Below the pieces are notes generated by a model. That model searched no databases. It saw nothing but the letters and a program-made list of their open reading frames with translations, and was not told the DNA's origin. 64,000 nt of DNA from G963708325 sp963708325 (GTDB taxonomy: Bacteria > Actinomycetota > Thermoleophilia > Solirubrobacterales > 70-9): contig OY970203.1 in assembly GCA_963708325.1 (NCBI GenBank), positions 2,831,191 through 2,895,190 on the forward strand, written 5' to 3'. Position 1 is the first letter of the stretch; the number at the start of each line of letters is the position of its first letter. Below are positions 1 through 7,007 of this stretch, piece by piece. The position numbers and the translations under genes are program-made.

Positions 1-405
1 GCCCTGATCCAGCTCGTTCCGTACGGGCGCGATCATTCCAATCCGCCGGTGACGCGGGCCGCTCGATGGACGGATCCGCGGGGTGAGCAGCTGGCCGTGG
101 AGTCCTGTTACGACTGCCACAGCAACCTGACGAAGTGGCGCTGGTACACCAATGTCGCCCCGGTCTCCTGGCCGATTCAGAGCGACGTCAACGGAGGTCG
201 CGAGGCGCTCAACTTCTCCGAGTGGGACAAGCCCCAGGCGGACCTTGGCGAGAGCGTGGACCAGGTGTCCGGAGGGGGAATGCCGCCGTACCAGTACAAG
301 CTGATTCATCCGGGAGCGAAGCTCTCGCCGAGCGAGCGGCAGCGCCTGGTCTCGGCGCTGACGAAGCTGTACGCGAAGGATCCGCCCCCGATCGGCGGCG
401 GCTGA
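1..405 (+). CDS. Haem-binding domain protein (C-terminal part, truncated by window start)
   Basis: The reading frame is open from base 1 to the TGA at 403-405, so the start lies outside the window. The visible 134 residues carry a c-type haem attachment motif CYDCH (bases 106-120), followed by a W/Y-rich segment (KWRWYTNVAPVSW) and NFSEWD. These features match the small Haem_bd family of periplasmic or membrane-anchored cytochrome-like proteins. The function in this family is poorly defined; electron transfer is an inference. The stop lies next to a candidate SigB-like promoter belonging to the next genes. Confidence 0.85.
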   Translation, partial: ALIQLVPYGRDHSNPPVTRAARWTDPRGEQLAVESCYDCHSNLTKWRWYTNVAPVSWPIQSDVNGGREALNFSEWDKPQADLGESVDQVSGGGMPPYQYKLIHPGAKLSPSERQRLVSALTKLYAKDPPPIGGG

Positions 406-406
406 A

Positions 407-431
407 GTTTGCCGATCCTTTGACCGGGTTT
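407..431 (+). promoter_or_regulatory. Candidate SigB-type promoter upstream of two small ORFs
   Basis: GTTTGC (407-412), a 13-base spacer, then GGGTTT (426-431). The arrangement matches the SigB/SigF consensus GTTT..-N12-15-GGGTAT and has the same spacing as the copies at 1339 and 3599. The first small ORF begins 37 bases after the -10 element. A SigB-family sigma gene lies 2.3 kb away. Prediction from sequence only. Confidence 0.55.
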
Positions 432-468
432 AGCGAGAGCCTTACGTGGCTAACAACACAATGTAGCC

Positions 469-636
469 ATGGAGAGGCACACTCAGCGAGGAAGGCGTCG
501 CCGTCGGCGCCGACCGGGCCCGCTCTCGGTAATCGCGACGGCGGCCGTGCACACCGTCTGGTACGTGGCCTACCAGACGGCCCGAGACAGGAGCCGGTAC
601 GCGTACCCGCCGAGCGAGGGCGCGAGGGCCCGATGA
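469..636 (+). CDS. Small Arg-rich putative membrane protein, 55 aa
   Basis: ATG at 469 opens a 55-codon frame ending with TGA at 634-636. Residues 7-16 are nearly all arginine, followed by a short hydrophobic aromatic stretch (about residues 18-36, PLSVIATAAVHTVWYVAY), which suggests a small inner-membrane peptide with a cytoplasmic basic head. No clear Shine-Dalgarno precedes the ATG. Support comes from the SigB-like promoter 37 bases upstream and the 4-bp ATGA overlap with the next ORF. I do not recognise a family; it could be a chance ORF. Confidence 0.4.
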   Translation: MERHTQRGRRRRRRRPGPLSVIATAAVHTVWYVAYQTARDRSRYAYPPSEGARAR

Positions 637-839
637 GAGCGGCGACCATCGAGGGGCGCTGCAACTACGGGCGCGCGCGGCGCGCGCGGCGCGCCCGGGT
701 GCGGCAGCTCAAGCAGGCGTACCGTGAGGACCGTCTGACGGTCGGCCGGGATCCCGGCCACGCCTACGACACCGAACGGGTGGCGGCGGCGATGATCAGG
801 TGCCTGAGAGGCCCGCGGCGGACGGGCGCGCCCAGGTAG
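633..839 (+). CDS. Small basic protein, 68 aa, with a possible FlgM-like C-terminus
   Basis: The ATG at 633 overlaps the previous stop (ATGA) and has GAGGG just upstream. The first 25 residues are Arg/Ala-rich. The C-terminal half (VRQLKQAY ... YDTERVAAAMIRCL) has the spacing of the FlgM anti-sigma-28 C-terminus: a short helix, a turn, then D-x-x-x-V-A-x-A-M-I. FlgM proteins bind FliA-class sigma factors, and a related SigB/SigF-type sigma is encoded 2 kb away, so an anti-sigma role is conceivable. The resemblance is short and the low-complexity N-terminus weakens it. Confidence 0.45.
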   Translation: MRAATIEGRCNYGRARRARRARVRQLKQAYREDRLTVGRDPGHAYDTERVAAAMIRCLRGPRRTGAPR

Positions 840-912
840 ACATAATCGTCATTATCGAGCGTTGAATCCCGCACGGCGGTCGTGGCGGCGTTCCCCGCCC
901 CGCGCGGCGCCG

Positions 913-1275
913 TCACCCCTCGGAGGCGGCAGCGGCGGGGTCGTCGACGATCTCGAGGTGCTCCTCGGTGCCCGTCACCTGGAAGACCCGGTTGACGGTG
1001 TCGGGGCCGCGCACGACGACGAAACGGCGCCCACTCCCCCGGGCGCGCTCGGCTGCCATCAGAATCACCCGCAGCCCGGACGAGTCCATGAAGGTGAGCT
1101 CGCGCAGATCGAGCACGGAGATGAACGCGGACTGTTCCGCGTGCTCCAGCTCGGCCTCGAGCTGTGACACCGTGCCCAGGTCCAGCTCGCCCGTCAGGGC
1201 GATCACGGTGGTGCCGTTGGAGACCTCGGAGCGCAGCTGAAGCGTCCCGGGTCTTGCATCGCCCGCGTCACTCAA
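913..1275 (-). CDS. STAS-domain anti-anti-sigma factor (RsbV/SpoIIAA-like)
   Basis: A 120-residue single STAS domain. The segment LTFMDSSGLRVIL contains the conserved serine that RsbW-type kinases phosphorylate in RsbV/SpoIIAA. When unphosphorylated, this family binds the anti-sigma kinase and releases the sigma factor. An RsbW-like ATPase and a SigB/SigF-type sigma gene lie within 1.5 kb on the same strand, making them likely partners. The TTG start at 1275 is chosen because GGAGGA lies 8 bases upstream (1284-1289). Confidence 0.93.
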   Translation of the reverse strand: MSDAGDARPGTLQLRSEVSNGTTVIALTGELDLGTVSQLEAELEHAEQSAFISVLDLRELTFMDSSGLRVILMAAERARGSGRRFVVVRGPDTVNRVFQVTGTEEHLEIVDDPAAAASEG

Positions 1276-1283
1276 ATTGATCG

Positions 1284-1289
1284 TCCTCC
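1284..1289 (-). promoter_or_regulatory. Strong Shine-Dalgarno deciding the TTG start of the STAS gene
   Basis: On the minus strand this reads GGAGGA, 8 bases before the TTG at 1275-1273. It supports a TTG start rather than an internal ATG or GTG. Confidence 0.65.
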
Positions 1290-1338
1290 AGCCGGATCGC
1301 GCCCACGACGCGAACGTTACTGGCTCGGGGCGGCGAGC

Positions 1339-1363
1339 GTTTGGGGACGCAGGGCGCGGGTAC
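1339..1363 (+). promoter_or_regulatory. Candidate SigB-type promoter of the CsbD-like gene
   Basis: GTTTGG (1339-1344), 13 bases, GGGTAC (1358-1363): a near-consensus SigB/SigF promoter 30 bases upstream of the csbD-like start codon. CsbD is a classical SigB-dependent stress gene in Bacillus subtilis, so motif and gene product agree. Confidence 0.75.
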
Positions 1364-1392
1364 CAGGTGCCTTCACGCGAAACGGAGGTCGA

Positions 1393-1602
1393 ATGATGGG
1401 AAGCACGATCGACAGGCTGACCGGCAAGGTCAAGGAGGCCATCGGCGACGTCTCGGGCGACAGCTCGCTGCGCCGCGAGGGCCGCAAGGAAGAGCGCAAG
1501 GGCGAGGAGAAGGACAGGCTCGAGCGCGCCGAGAACGTCGCCGACGAGCAGGCCGACAAGGTCGCCGACCTGGAACGGGAGACGGCGCGGGACCGCGCCT
1601 AG
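1393..1602 (+). CDS. CsbD-like general stress protein, 69 aa
   Basis: A short, highly charged protein. The N-terminal signature DRLTGKVKEAIGD and the K/E/R-rich helical remainder are diagnostic of the CsbD family. Members are small soluble, stress-induced proteins of unknown biochemical role. AACGGAGGTCGA precedes ATGATG, so the start may be 1393 or 1396. A SigB-like promoter lies immediately upstream, suggesting control by the sigma factor encoded at 2675-3454. Confidence 0.93.
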   Translation: MMGSTIDRLTGKVKEAIGDVSGDSSLRREGRKEERKGEEKDRLERAENVADEQADKVADLERETARDRA

Positions 1603-1624
1603 CCTTCACGCGACCCGCAGTCAA

Positions 1625-1657
1625 GCCGCCCGGAGCGCACCGCCGCGCCCGGGCGGC
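1625..1657. terminator. Hairpin between convergent csbD-like and rsbW-like genes
   Basis: Perfect 9-bp inverted repeat GCCGCCCGG (1625-1633) / CCGGGCGGC (1649-1657) with a 15-base loop, between the two convergent stops. No T-tract follows, so it is at best a non-canonical, possibly bidirectional terminator. Confidence 0.4.
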
Positions 1658-1729
1658 TCCGTTGTGCCGCGTGCCGTCGGGCCGTGCGGGCGGCAACGCG
1701 TCGGTCGCGCCGCGGCCGGCCGGGACCGA

Positions 1730-2566
1730 TCAGCCGGTCACGCGCAGGCGCAGGAACTCGACGCCCTCCGCCTGCACGTCGACCCGGTCCACCAGCCGCC
1801 TGATCGCGTTGCCGATGCCCGGCATCTCGCCGCGGTCGATCAGCTTCTCGGCGGCGCCGTCGTCGAGCGGCCCGATCGACAGCTCGAGCGTGCCCGGGCG
1901 TTCGAAGATCGAGATCCTCAACGGCTCCGAGTCGGCGCTGGCCGAGGCGAAGTCGGCGAGCATGTCGCCGAGCAGCTGCAGGTCGGCGATGCGGTCGACG
2001 GAGAAGCTCTCGCGCGCCGCCAGGATCGCCAGCACCGGCCCGATCGCGCTCTGCCCGTCGCGCTCCGACGTGACGGCCAGGGCGGTCTCGGCGGCGTCCA
2101 GCGGCGGCGCGTCGGCAAGCGCTCGGGGCGGCGCCTCGCGGCGGTTGGCGCGGTGCCGCAGGTCGAACCGGATGCGCGCTTGCGTCCCCCTGCCCGGGCC
2201 GCCGCCGATCTCGAACTCGTCGGCCAGGGCGCCGATCAGGGGCAGGCCGATCCCCATGCCGCGCTGGCTCCCGCCGGTCCCGAGCGGGCGTGGCTGGATG
2301 CCAGAGCCGTAGTCGAGCACGCAGACGGTCAGCAGGGCGTCGTCGTCGAGGGCGGCCGTGACCTCGAGCGGCCCGGTCGTCTCGTCGGGATAGGCGTGGA
2401 CGACGGCGTTCATGCAGGCCTCGGTGACCGCCGTCCTGATGTCGCCGATCGTCTCCTCGTCGGCCCCTGCGGACGCGGCGAGGCCGGCGAGCGCCCTGCG
2501 GACGACGGCGACGTTCTCGGGCCGGGCCGAGACCCGCAGGTGGATGTCTGTTGGCCGCTCGCTCAA
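1730..2566 (-). CDS. RsbW-like ATP-binding anti-sigma regulator with a second ATPase-like half
   Basis: The N-terminal half is a GHKL/HATPase_c_2 domain of the RsbW/SpoIIAB type, with an N-box region (RTAVTEACMNAVVHAY), DYGSGI and GMGIGLPLI. These kinases bind the sigma factor and phosphorylate the STAS antagonist. The C-terminal half (about 120 residues) looks like a degenerate second copy (DLQLLGDMLADFAS, LRISIFERPGTLELSI), which is unusual for RsbW. The frame is open back to an ATG at 2668, six bases after the sigma gene. I prefer the TTG at 2566 because the extra N-terminus is low-complexity and contains a SigB-like promoter. Confidence 0.9.
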   Translation of the reverse strand: MSERPTDIHLRVSARPENVAVVRRALAGLAASAGADEETIGDIRTAVTEACMNAVVHAYPDETTGPLEVTAALDDDALLTVCVLDYGSGIQPRPLGTGGSQRGMGIGLPLIGALADEFEIGGGPGRGTQARIRFDLRHRANRREAPPRALADAPPLDAAETALAVTSERDGQSAIGPVLAILAARESFSVDRIADLQLLGDMLADFASASADSEPLRISIFERPGTLELSIGPLDDGAAEKLIDRGEMPGIGNAIRRLVDRVDVQAEGVEFLRLRVTG

Positions 2567-2632
2567 GTTCGCCGCGATCGCCGGTGGAGCCGCAGCTGAC
2601 GTCTGCCGGGGCGATCGTCCTCCGCCCCTCGG

Positions 2633-2658
2633 GTACCCGGCCGGTTTCGGGCCAAAAC
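2633..2658 (-). promoter_or_regulatory. Candidate SigB-type promoter of the RsbW-like gene
   Basis: On the minus strand GTTTTG (2658-2653), 14 bases, GGGTAC (2638-2633). If active, transcription starts near 2626, downstream of the ATG at 2668, and translation would start at the TTG at 2566. The spacing is one base longer than in the other three copies. Confidence 0.45.
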
Positions 2659-2674
2659 GAAGGGCCATCGGCGA

Positions 2675-3454
2675 TCAGCCGTCCGTGGCGGCGGATCGCT
2701 GCAGCTCGGCGACGGCGCGGCGCAGCAGCCGGGAGACGTGCATCTGCGACACCCCGATCCGCTCGGCGATCTCGGACTGGGTCAGGTCCTCGACGAAGCG
2801 CAGGTGCAGCACCGTGCGGTCGCGTTCGCCCATCCCCTCGAGGGCATCCTCGATCGCGGCGCCGTATTCCACGACCTCATAGGCCGGGTCCTCCTCCCCG
2901 AGAGTGTCCAGCAGGGCCGTGCGCTCCTCGTCGGCGACGGAGGGGGCGTCGAACGAGAGCGCGTCGTAGGCATCCGCGGCCTGCATCGCCTCCAGCGTCT
3001 GCTCGGTGTCGAGGCCGAGCGCCTCCGCCAGCTCGGCAATCGAGGGCGCGCGGCCCAGCTTCTTTCCGAGCTCGTCGATCGTCTTGCCGATCTTCGTCGC
3101 CCGCTCCTGCAGCTCGCGGGGCACGTGGACCGCCCAGCCGTGGTCGCGGAAATGGCGCTTGAGCTCGCCGAGGATTGTCGGCACCGCATAGCTCGAGAAC
3201 CCCGAGCCGCGGCTGACGTCGAAGCGGTCGATCGCCTTGACCAGGGCGATGCTGGCCACCTGGACGAGGTCGTCTGTCTCCTCGTTCGTGTGGCGGTACC
3301 GCGCCGCGAGGCGCCTGGCGAGCGGCAGGTAGCGCTCCACGAGCTCGTCGCGGGCGGCCTGGTCGCCCTCCTGCTGGTAGCGGGCGATCAGGTCCCGGTC
3401 GTCCGCCTTCGGCGGCACCGGGGTTGTGTGCGGTTGCTTGCTCGCTGCGTTCAT
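2675..3454 (-). CDS. SigB/SigF/SigG-family RNA polymerase sigma factor, 259 aa
   Basis: Sigma regions 2, 3 and 4 are all visible: region 2 (YLPLARRLAARYRH, DLVQVASIALVKAIDRFD, FSSYAVPTILGELKRHFRDHGW), region 3 (VHVPRELQERATKI, GRAPSIAELAEALG), region 4 (TVLHLRFVEDLTQSEIAERIGVSQMHVSRLLRRA). Length and the HxRD-type segment after region 2.4 place it in the stress/sporulation SigB/F/G group. The ATG at 3454 is preceded by a long leader with a promoter of the sigma factor's own type at 3599-3623, implying autoregulation. The RsbW-like gene follows it. Confidence 0.96.
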   Translation of the reverse strand: MNAASKQPHTTPVPPKADDRDLIARYQQEGDQAARDELVERYLPLARRLAARYRHTNEETDDLVQVASIALVKAIDRFDVSRGSGFSSYAVPTILGELKRHFRDHGWAVHVPRELQERATKIGKTIDELGKKLGRAPSIAELAEALGLDTEQTLEAMQAADAYDALSFDAPSVADEERTALLDTLGEEDPAYEVVEYGAAIEDALEGMGERDRTVLHLRFVEDLTQSEIAERIGVSQMHVSRLLRRAVAELQRSAATDG

Positions 3455-3598
3455 TGACCCGTCCTGCGGGTTGACCTCCGGGCGCGCGCAGGGAAGCGCG
3501 CCTGGCCCTGCCCAAAGCGGTGCCGGTCACGAGGCACGGCGGTTCCGTTCCTGTGCTCCCAGCGCGGGCGATGCCCGCATACCGTCACCGAGTCGTAA

Positions 3599-3623
3599 TT
3601 ACCCTCTGACGGAGGCGTCAAAC
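3599..3623 (-). promoter_or_regulatory. Candidate autoregulatory SigB-type promoter of the sigma gene
   Basis: On the minus strand GTTTGA (3623-3618), 13 bases, GGGTAA (3604-3599). Its distance to the sigma start implies a leader of roughly 140 bases. The -35 element lies inside the loop of the 6-bp inverted repeat at 3612-3629. Confidence 0.7.
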
Positions 3624-3629
3624 CGCCTC
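3612..3629. promoter_or_regulatory. Inverted repeat over the -35 of the sigma promoter
   Basis: GAGGCG (3612-3617) and CGCCTC (3624-3629) flank a 6-base loop that is exactly the -35 element of the predicted promoter. It could be an operator half-site pair or coincidence. No regulator is identified. Confidence 0.25.
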
Positions 3630-3697
3630 ACGAAGGGCGAAATGAGGGTCCGCGGCAGGGGGCGAAGCTGCTTCAATCGGCGCTCGGTGGCGCACAG

Positions 3698-4426
3698 GTG
3701 AAACCGGTCCGGATCGGCTGCGCGGGATGGAACTACCGCGACTGGCGCGGGCCCTTCTACCCGCAGGGCGCGCCCGCGAGCCAGTGGCTGGACCATTATG
3801 CGAGAGCCTTTCGCACGGTTGAGGTCAACGCCACCTTCTACCGGCTGCCGGCGCGCGAGACCGCGGCGCGGTGGGTCGAGCAGACGCCCGCCGGCTTCGT
3901 CTTCGCGGTGAAGGCGAGCCGCTATCTGACCCACGTCAAGCGCCTGGCCGGCCTGGCGGACGGGTTCGCGCGGTTCCGCGAGCGGATCGAGCCGCTCGCC
4001 GAGGCCGGCAAGCTCGGGCCCGTGCTGTGGCAGCTGCCCGAGAGCTTTCACCGCGACGACGACCGTCTCGGCGCGGCGCTCGCGGCGCTCGGCGACGGGA
4101 GACACTGCTTCGAGTTCCGCCACCCGAGCTGGTTCGCGGAGGAGGTCTACTCCCTGCTCGGCGAGCGGGACGTGGCGCTCGTGATCGGCGACGACCCGCT
4201 GCGGCCGTTCCAGACGCGCCGGATCACCGCGTCGTGGACGTACGTCCGCTTCCACCGCGGCCGCAGGGGGCGCGGCGGCAACTACTCCGCCGCGGAGCTG
4301 GAAGTCTGGAAGCGGCGGATTGCCGCCTGGCGCTCCCGCGTCGAGGTCTTCGCCTACTTCAACAACGACTGGCGCGCGTATGCCCCCCGCAACGCCGCCG
4401 CCCTGGCCGCCGGCTTGAGGCGTTAG
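3698..4426 (+). CDS. DUF72 family protein (YecE-like), 242 aa
   Basis: The opening (RIGCAGWNYRDWRGPFYP), the FYRLPARETAARWVEQTPAGFVFAVK-type segment (about residues 47-70) and the C-terminal FAYFNNDWRAYAPRNAAAL are signatures of DUF72, a TIM-barrel-like family of unknown biochemical function, with fold similarity to phosphodiesterases or isomerases. Full family length. The GTG at 3698 begins right at the conserved strand. It is transcribed divergently from the sigma gene. Confidence 0.93.
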   Translation: MKPVRIGCAGWNYRDWRGPFYPQGAPASQWLDHYARAFRTVEVNATFYRLPARETAARWVEQTPAGFVFAVKASRYLTHVKRLAGLADGFARFRERIEPLAEAGKLGPVLWQLPESFHRDDDRLGAALAALGDGRHCFEFRHPSWFAEEVYSLLGERDVALVIGDDPLRPFQTRRITASWTYVRFHRGRRGRGGNYSAAELEVWKRRIAAWRSRVEVFAYFNNDWRAYAPRNAAALAAGLRR

Positions 4427-4451
4427 GCGAGCCGGCCGAGCGTGGCCGGGC

Positions 4452-4706
4452 TCAGCCGCCCGCGGTGCCCGACCCGGGAGTGGTCGCCGGTCCGGCGTCG
4501 GCCTCCGCTGCGCGCCCGCTTCGCGTCGCCTGCTTGTCCGACTCCAGGCCGGGACCACGCGACGTCCGCAGGACGAACCACGCGGCGAACAGGACGAAGA
4601 CCACCAGCACGGCAAGCAGGGGTGTCCAGGCGGTCAGCGCGACCGCGAAGAGCAGGCCGAGCGCGACCGCAACCGCGGCCAGGATCGTCCAGAGACTCGC
4701 GTGCAT
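4452..4706 (-). CDS. Small membrane protein with two predicted helices, 84 aa
   Basis: Residues about 5-24 and 28-47 are two consecutive hydrophobic helices (WTILAAVAVALGLLFAVAL; LLAVLVVFVLFAAWFVL), followed by a hydrophilic Gly/Ala/Thr-rich tail. ATG start at 4706. The gene lies between convergent and divergent neighbours and is monocistronic. I recognise no family. The clean two-helix profile and charge bias argue that it is real. Confidence 0.6.
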   Translation of the reverse strand: MHASLWTILAAVAVALGLLFAVALTAWTPLLAVLVVFVLFAAWFVLRTSRGPGLESDKQATRSGRAAEADAGPATTPGSGTAGG

Positions 4707-4778
4707 GGCCAGCCCTTACCCGTCGCCGCAAGGGAGAAACCACGCGTGCGGAACCGCCGCGTGCGCCAGAATTCGCCC

Positions 4779-5537
4779 ATGGCGCTGCACGCAACCGCCT
4801 CCGACCCGGCCACCGGAGTGGGCGCGCTGGCGGCGCTGACCGCCGGCGTCGTCTCCTTTCTGTCGCCCTGCGTGCTTCCCCTGGTGCCCGGGTACCTCTC
4901 GGCCGTGACGGGGGTGTCGGCCGCCGACCTCGACCGGGCGGGGTGGCGTCGCGTGCTCGCGCCCAGCCTGCTGTTCGTCGCCAGCTTCTCGGCGATCTTC
5001 ATCGCCCTGGGCCTCACGGCAACCGGCCTCGGCAGCTTCCTGCAGGACAACCGCACCCTGCTCAACCGGATCTCGGGCATCGTGATCATCGCGATGGGCG
5101 TTCTCTTCATCGCCGCGCTCGCCGTGCCGAAGTTGAACCGCGAATGGCACCTCGAGGGACTGCTCGAGCGCGCGGGCAAGGGCGGCCCGATCGTCGCCGG
5201 GGCGGCCTTCGCGATCGCCTGGACACCGTGCATCGGGCCCACGCTGGCGGCGATTCTTTCGGCCGCCGCCCTGTCCAGCTCGGCCGCTCACGGGGCGCTG
5301 CTGCTGGCGCTCTACTCGGCGGGCCTGGCGATCCCCTTCCTGATCACCGCTCTCGCCTTCTCGCGAATGACGGCCGCCTTCGATGCGGTCAAACGCCACT
5401 ACGCGGTTCTGATGGCGGTCGGTGGCGTGGTCCTGATCGCGATGGGCGTGCTGATCTACACGAACGAGCTGTTCCACCTGAACGTGTGGACGCAGCGGTT
5501 CCTGGACGACCACAACCTCAACTTCTTCCAGATCTGA
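4779..5537 (+). CDS. ccdA: CcdA-type cytochrome c biogenesis / disulfide-electron transporter
   Basis: About six membrane segments with the two conserved cysteine motifs of the DsbD-gamma/CcdA family: FLSPCVLPLVPGYLS near the N-terminus and AWTPCIGPTLAAIL in the middle. CcdA passes electrons from cytoplasmic thioredoxin to extracytoplasmic thiols for cytochrome c maturation or oxidative folding. The ATG at 4779 is chosen because the upstream extension is basic, low-complexity and overlaps the divergent small membrane gene. No ResB/ResC or thioredoxin partner lies nearby. Confidence 0.93.
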   Translation: MALHATASDPATGVGALAALTAGVVSFLSPCVLPLVPGYLSAVTGVSAADLDRAGWRRVLAPSLLFVASFSAIFIALGLTATGLGSFLQDNRTLLNRISGIVIIAMGVLFIAALAVPKLNREWHLEGLLERAGKGGPIVAGAAFAIAWTPCIGPTLAAILSAAALSSSAAHGALLLALYSAGLAIPFLITALAFSRMTAAFDAVKRHYAVLMAVGGVVLIAMGVLIYTNELFHLNVWTQRFLDDHNLNFFQI

Positions 5538-5563
5538 GCGGGAGGCGGTGGGCTGCCCAGCCG

Positions 5564-5848
5564 CTAGACGGGGGGTTCCAGCGGCACCGGCACCTCGAGC
5601 GGCAGCCCGGCGGCCTCGCCCTCTTCGACCTCCTCGCCGCCGCCGTCCTGCGAGCAGACGATGCGGAAGCGCCCCGTCCCGATCGCCGGGTCGGGGATGA
5701 CGGGAATGCCGCGGATCTCGTCCCAGCCGAGGCGGGCGGCCTCGAAAGGGCTCATCCGCACCTCGGCCGCCGGAAAGGGGCAGCTCGCGTTGTGCTGGTC
5801 GATCGCCCTCGAGATCGCCTCGAGGTTCTTCGCCTCGGCCGAGCTCAC
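5564..5848 (-). CDS. Conserved hypothetical protein, 94 aa
   Basis: An N-terminal helix (SSAEAKNLEAISRAIDQHN) is followed by a compact alpha/beta core (VRMSPFEAARLGWDEIRGIPVIPD, GTGRFRIVC) and an acidic, proline-rich tail. The core resembles a small uncharacterised actinobacterial family I recall from memory; no function is known. GTG start at 5848, divergent from the DNA polymerase IV gene 52 bases away and convergent with ccdA. Confidence 0.75.
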   Translation of the reverse strand: MSSAEAKNLEAISRAIDQHNASCPFPAAEVRMSPFEAARLGWDEIRGIPVIPDPAIGTGRFRIVCSQDGGGEEVEEGEAAGLPLEVPVPLEPPV

Positions 5849-5900
5849 AGGCGAAATCTACGCGATCGGGGCATCCACCGGGGGGCCTACGATCGAGTGC

Positions 5901-6977
5901 GTGGACCGCTGCATCGCCCACGTCGACATGGATGCGTTCTTCGTCTCGGTCGAGCTCCTGCGCCGCCCGGACCTGCGGAATCGGCCCGTGGTGGTCGCAA
6001 CCGGCACCGACCCGCGCTCGCGCGGTGTCGTGATGGCGGCCTCCTACGAGGCGCGCAGGCACGGCGTGCACTCCGCGCTGCCGCTTGCGATCGCCCACCG
6101 GCGCTGCCCCGAGGCCGTCCTGCTGCCCCGCGACATGGACCTGTACCGGCGCGCCTCGGCGCGGGTGATGGAGGTCCTCGAGCGGTTCAGCGACACGATC
6201 GAGGTCGCCGGCCTCGACGAGGCGTACCTCGACCTCACCGCGTCGCCGGCAAGAAAGGCCCGCGCCCGCCAGCTGAAGCGCGACATCCGCGCCGAGACCG
6301 GGCTCACCTGCTCGGTCGGGCTCGCTCCGAACAAGCTGCTCGCCAAGATCGCGTCCGACCTGGACAAGCCCGACGGCCTGGCGGTGCTGACGCCGGAGCG
6401 GATGCTCGCCGCGGTGGGCGATCGCCCGGCGGCGCTTATCCCGGGGGTCGGGCCGCGCACCGCCGAGCGGCTGGCGTCGCTCGGCATCGACACCGTCGCC
6501 GACCTCGCCGGAGCCGACCCGGCGAAGCTCGAACGTGCCTTCGGCGCGCGACTGGGCGGCGCCCTTCGCCGTCGCGCGCGCGGTCACGACGAGCGGCCGC
6601 TGGAGACGGCGCGCCGGCGCAAGTCCGAGAGCCGCGAGACGACGTTCGGCCACGACGTCGACGATCCCGCGGCGCTGGCGCAGACCCTCGAGGGGCTCGT
6701 CGTCTCGCTCTGCCGCGGGCTCGCCGAACATCGCTGCTCGGGGCGCACGATCACGCTCAAGCTGCGCCTGCGACCGTTTCGCACCCACACGCGGTCGCGG
6801 AGCCTGCCGCGGCCCACACGCGACCCGCGGGTGATCGGCGAAATCGCCGGCGAGCTGCTCGCGGGCTTCGAGCGCGACGCTCCGGTCAGGCTGCTGGGCG
6901 TCGGCGTGAGCGGCCTCGCGCCCGACGCGGATACGGGCGGGCGGCGCCCGGAGCCCCAGCAGGCGCTGATTCCCTGA
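5901..6977 (+). CDS. dinB: DNA polymerase IV (Y-family translesion polymerase)
   Basis: The palm begins HVDMDAFFVSVE with the first catalytic aspartate; the second acidic cluster is GLDEAYLDLT. Thumb and HhH-type elements (LIPGVGPRTAERLASLGI) and a little-finger domain ending LLGVGVSGL follow. At 358 residues it is complete. DinB copies past damaged or mismatched templates with low fidelity. The GTG at 5901 sits immediately before the first conserved strand; longer ATG starts upstream would add a non-family N-terminus. No obvious LexA box is visible in the 52-base divergent spacer. Confidence 0.95.
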   Translation: MDRCIAHVDMDAFFVSVELLRRPDLRNRPVVVATGTDPRSRGVVMAASYEARRHGVHSALPLAIAHRRCPEAVLLPRDMDLYRRASARVMEVLERFSDTIEVAGLDEAYLDLTASPARKARARQLKRDIRAETGLTCSVGLAPNKLLAKIASDLDKPDGLAVLTPERMLAAVGDRPAALIPGVGPRTAERLASLGIDTVADLAGADPAKLERAFGARLGGALRRRARGHDERPLETARRRKSESRETTFGHDVDDPAALAQTLEGLVVSLCRGLAEHRCSGRTITLKLRLRPFRTHTRSRSLPRPTRDPRVIGEIAGELLAGFERDAPVRLLGVGVSGLAPDADTGGRRPEPQQALIP

Positions 6978-7007
6978 GCGCTGCCACGGGGTAGGCTCCG
7001 CGTCGGC

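Noticed and set aside
2613..2623. GGAGGACGATC on the minus strand, same string as the STAS-gene Shine-Dalgarno
   Set aside because: No in-frame start codon follows at usable distance here, so it does not define the RsbW-like start.
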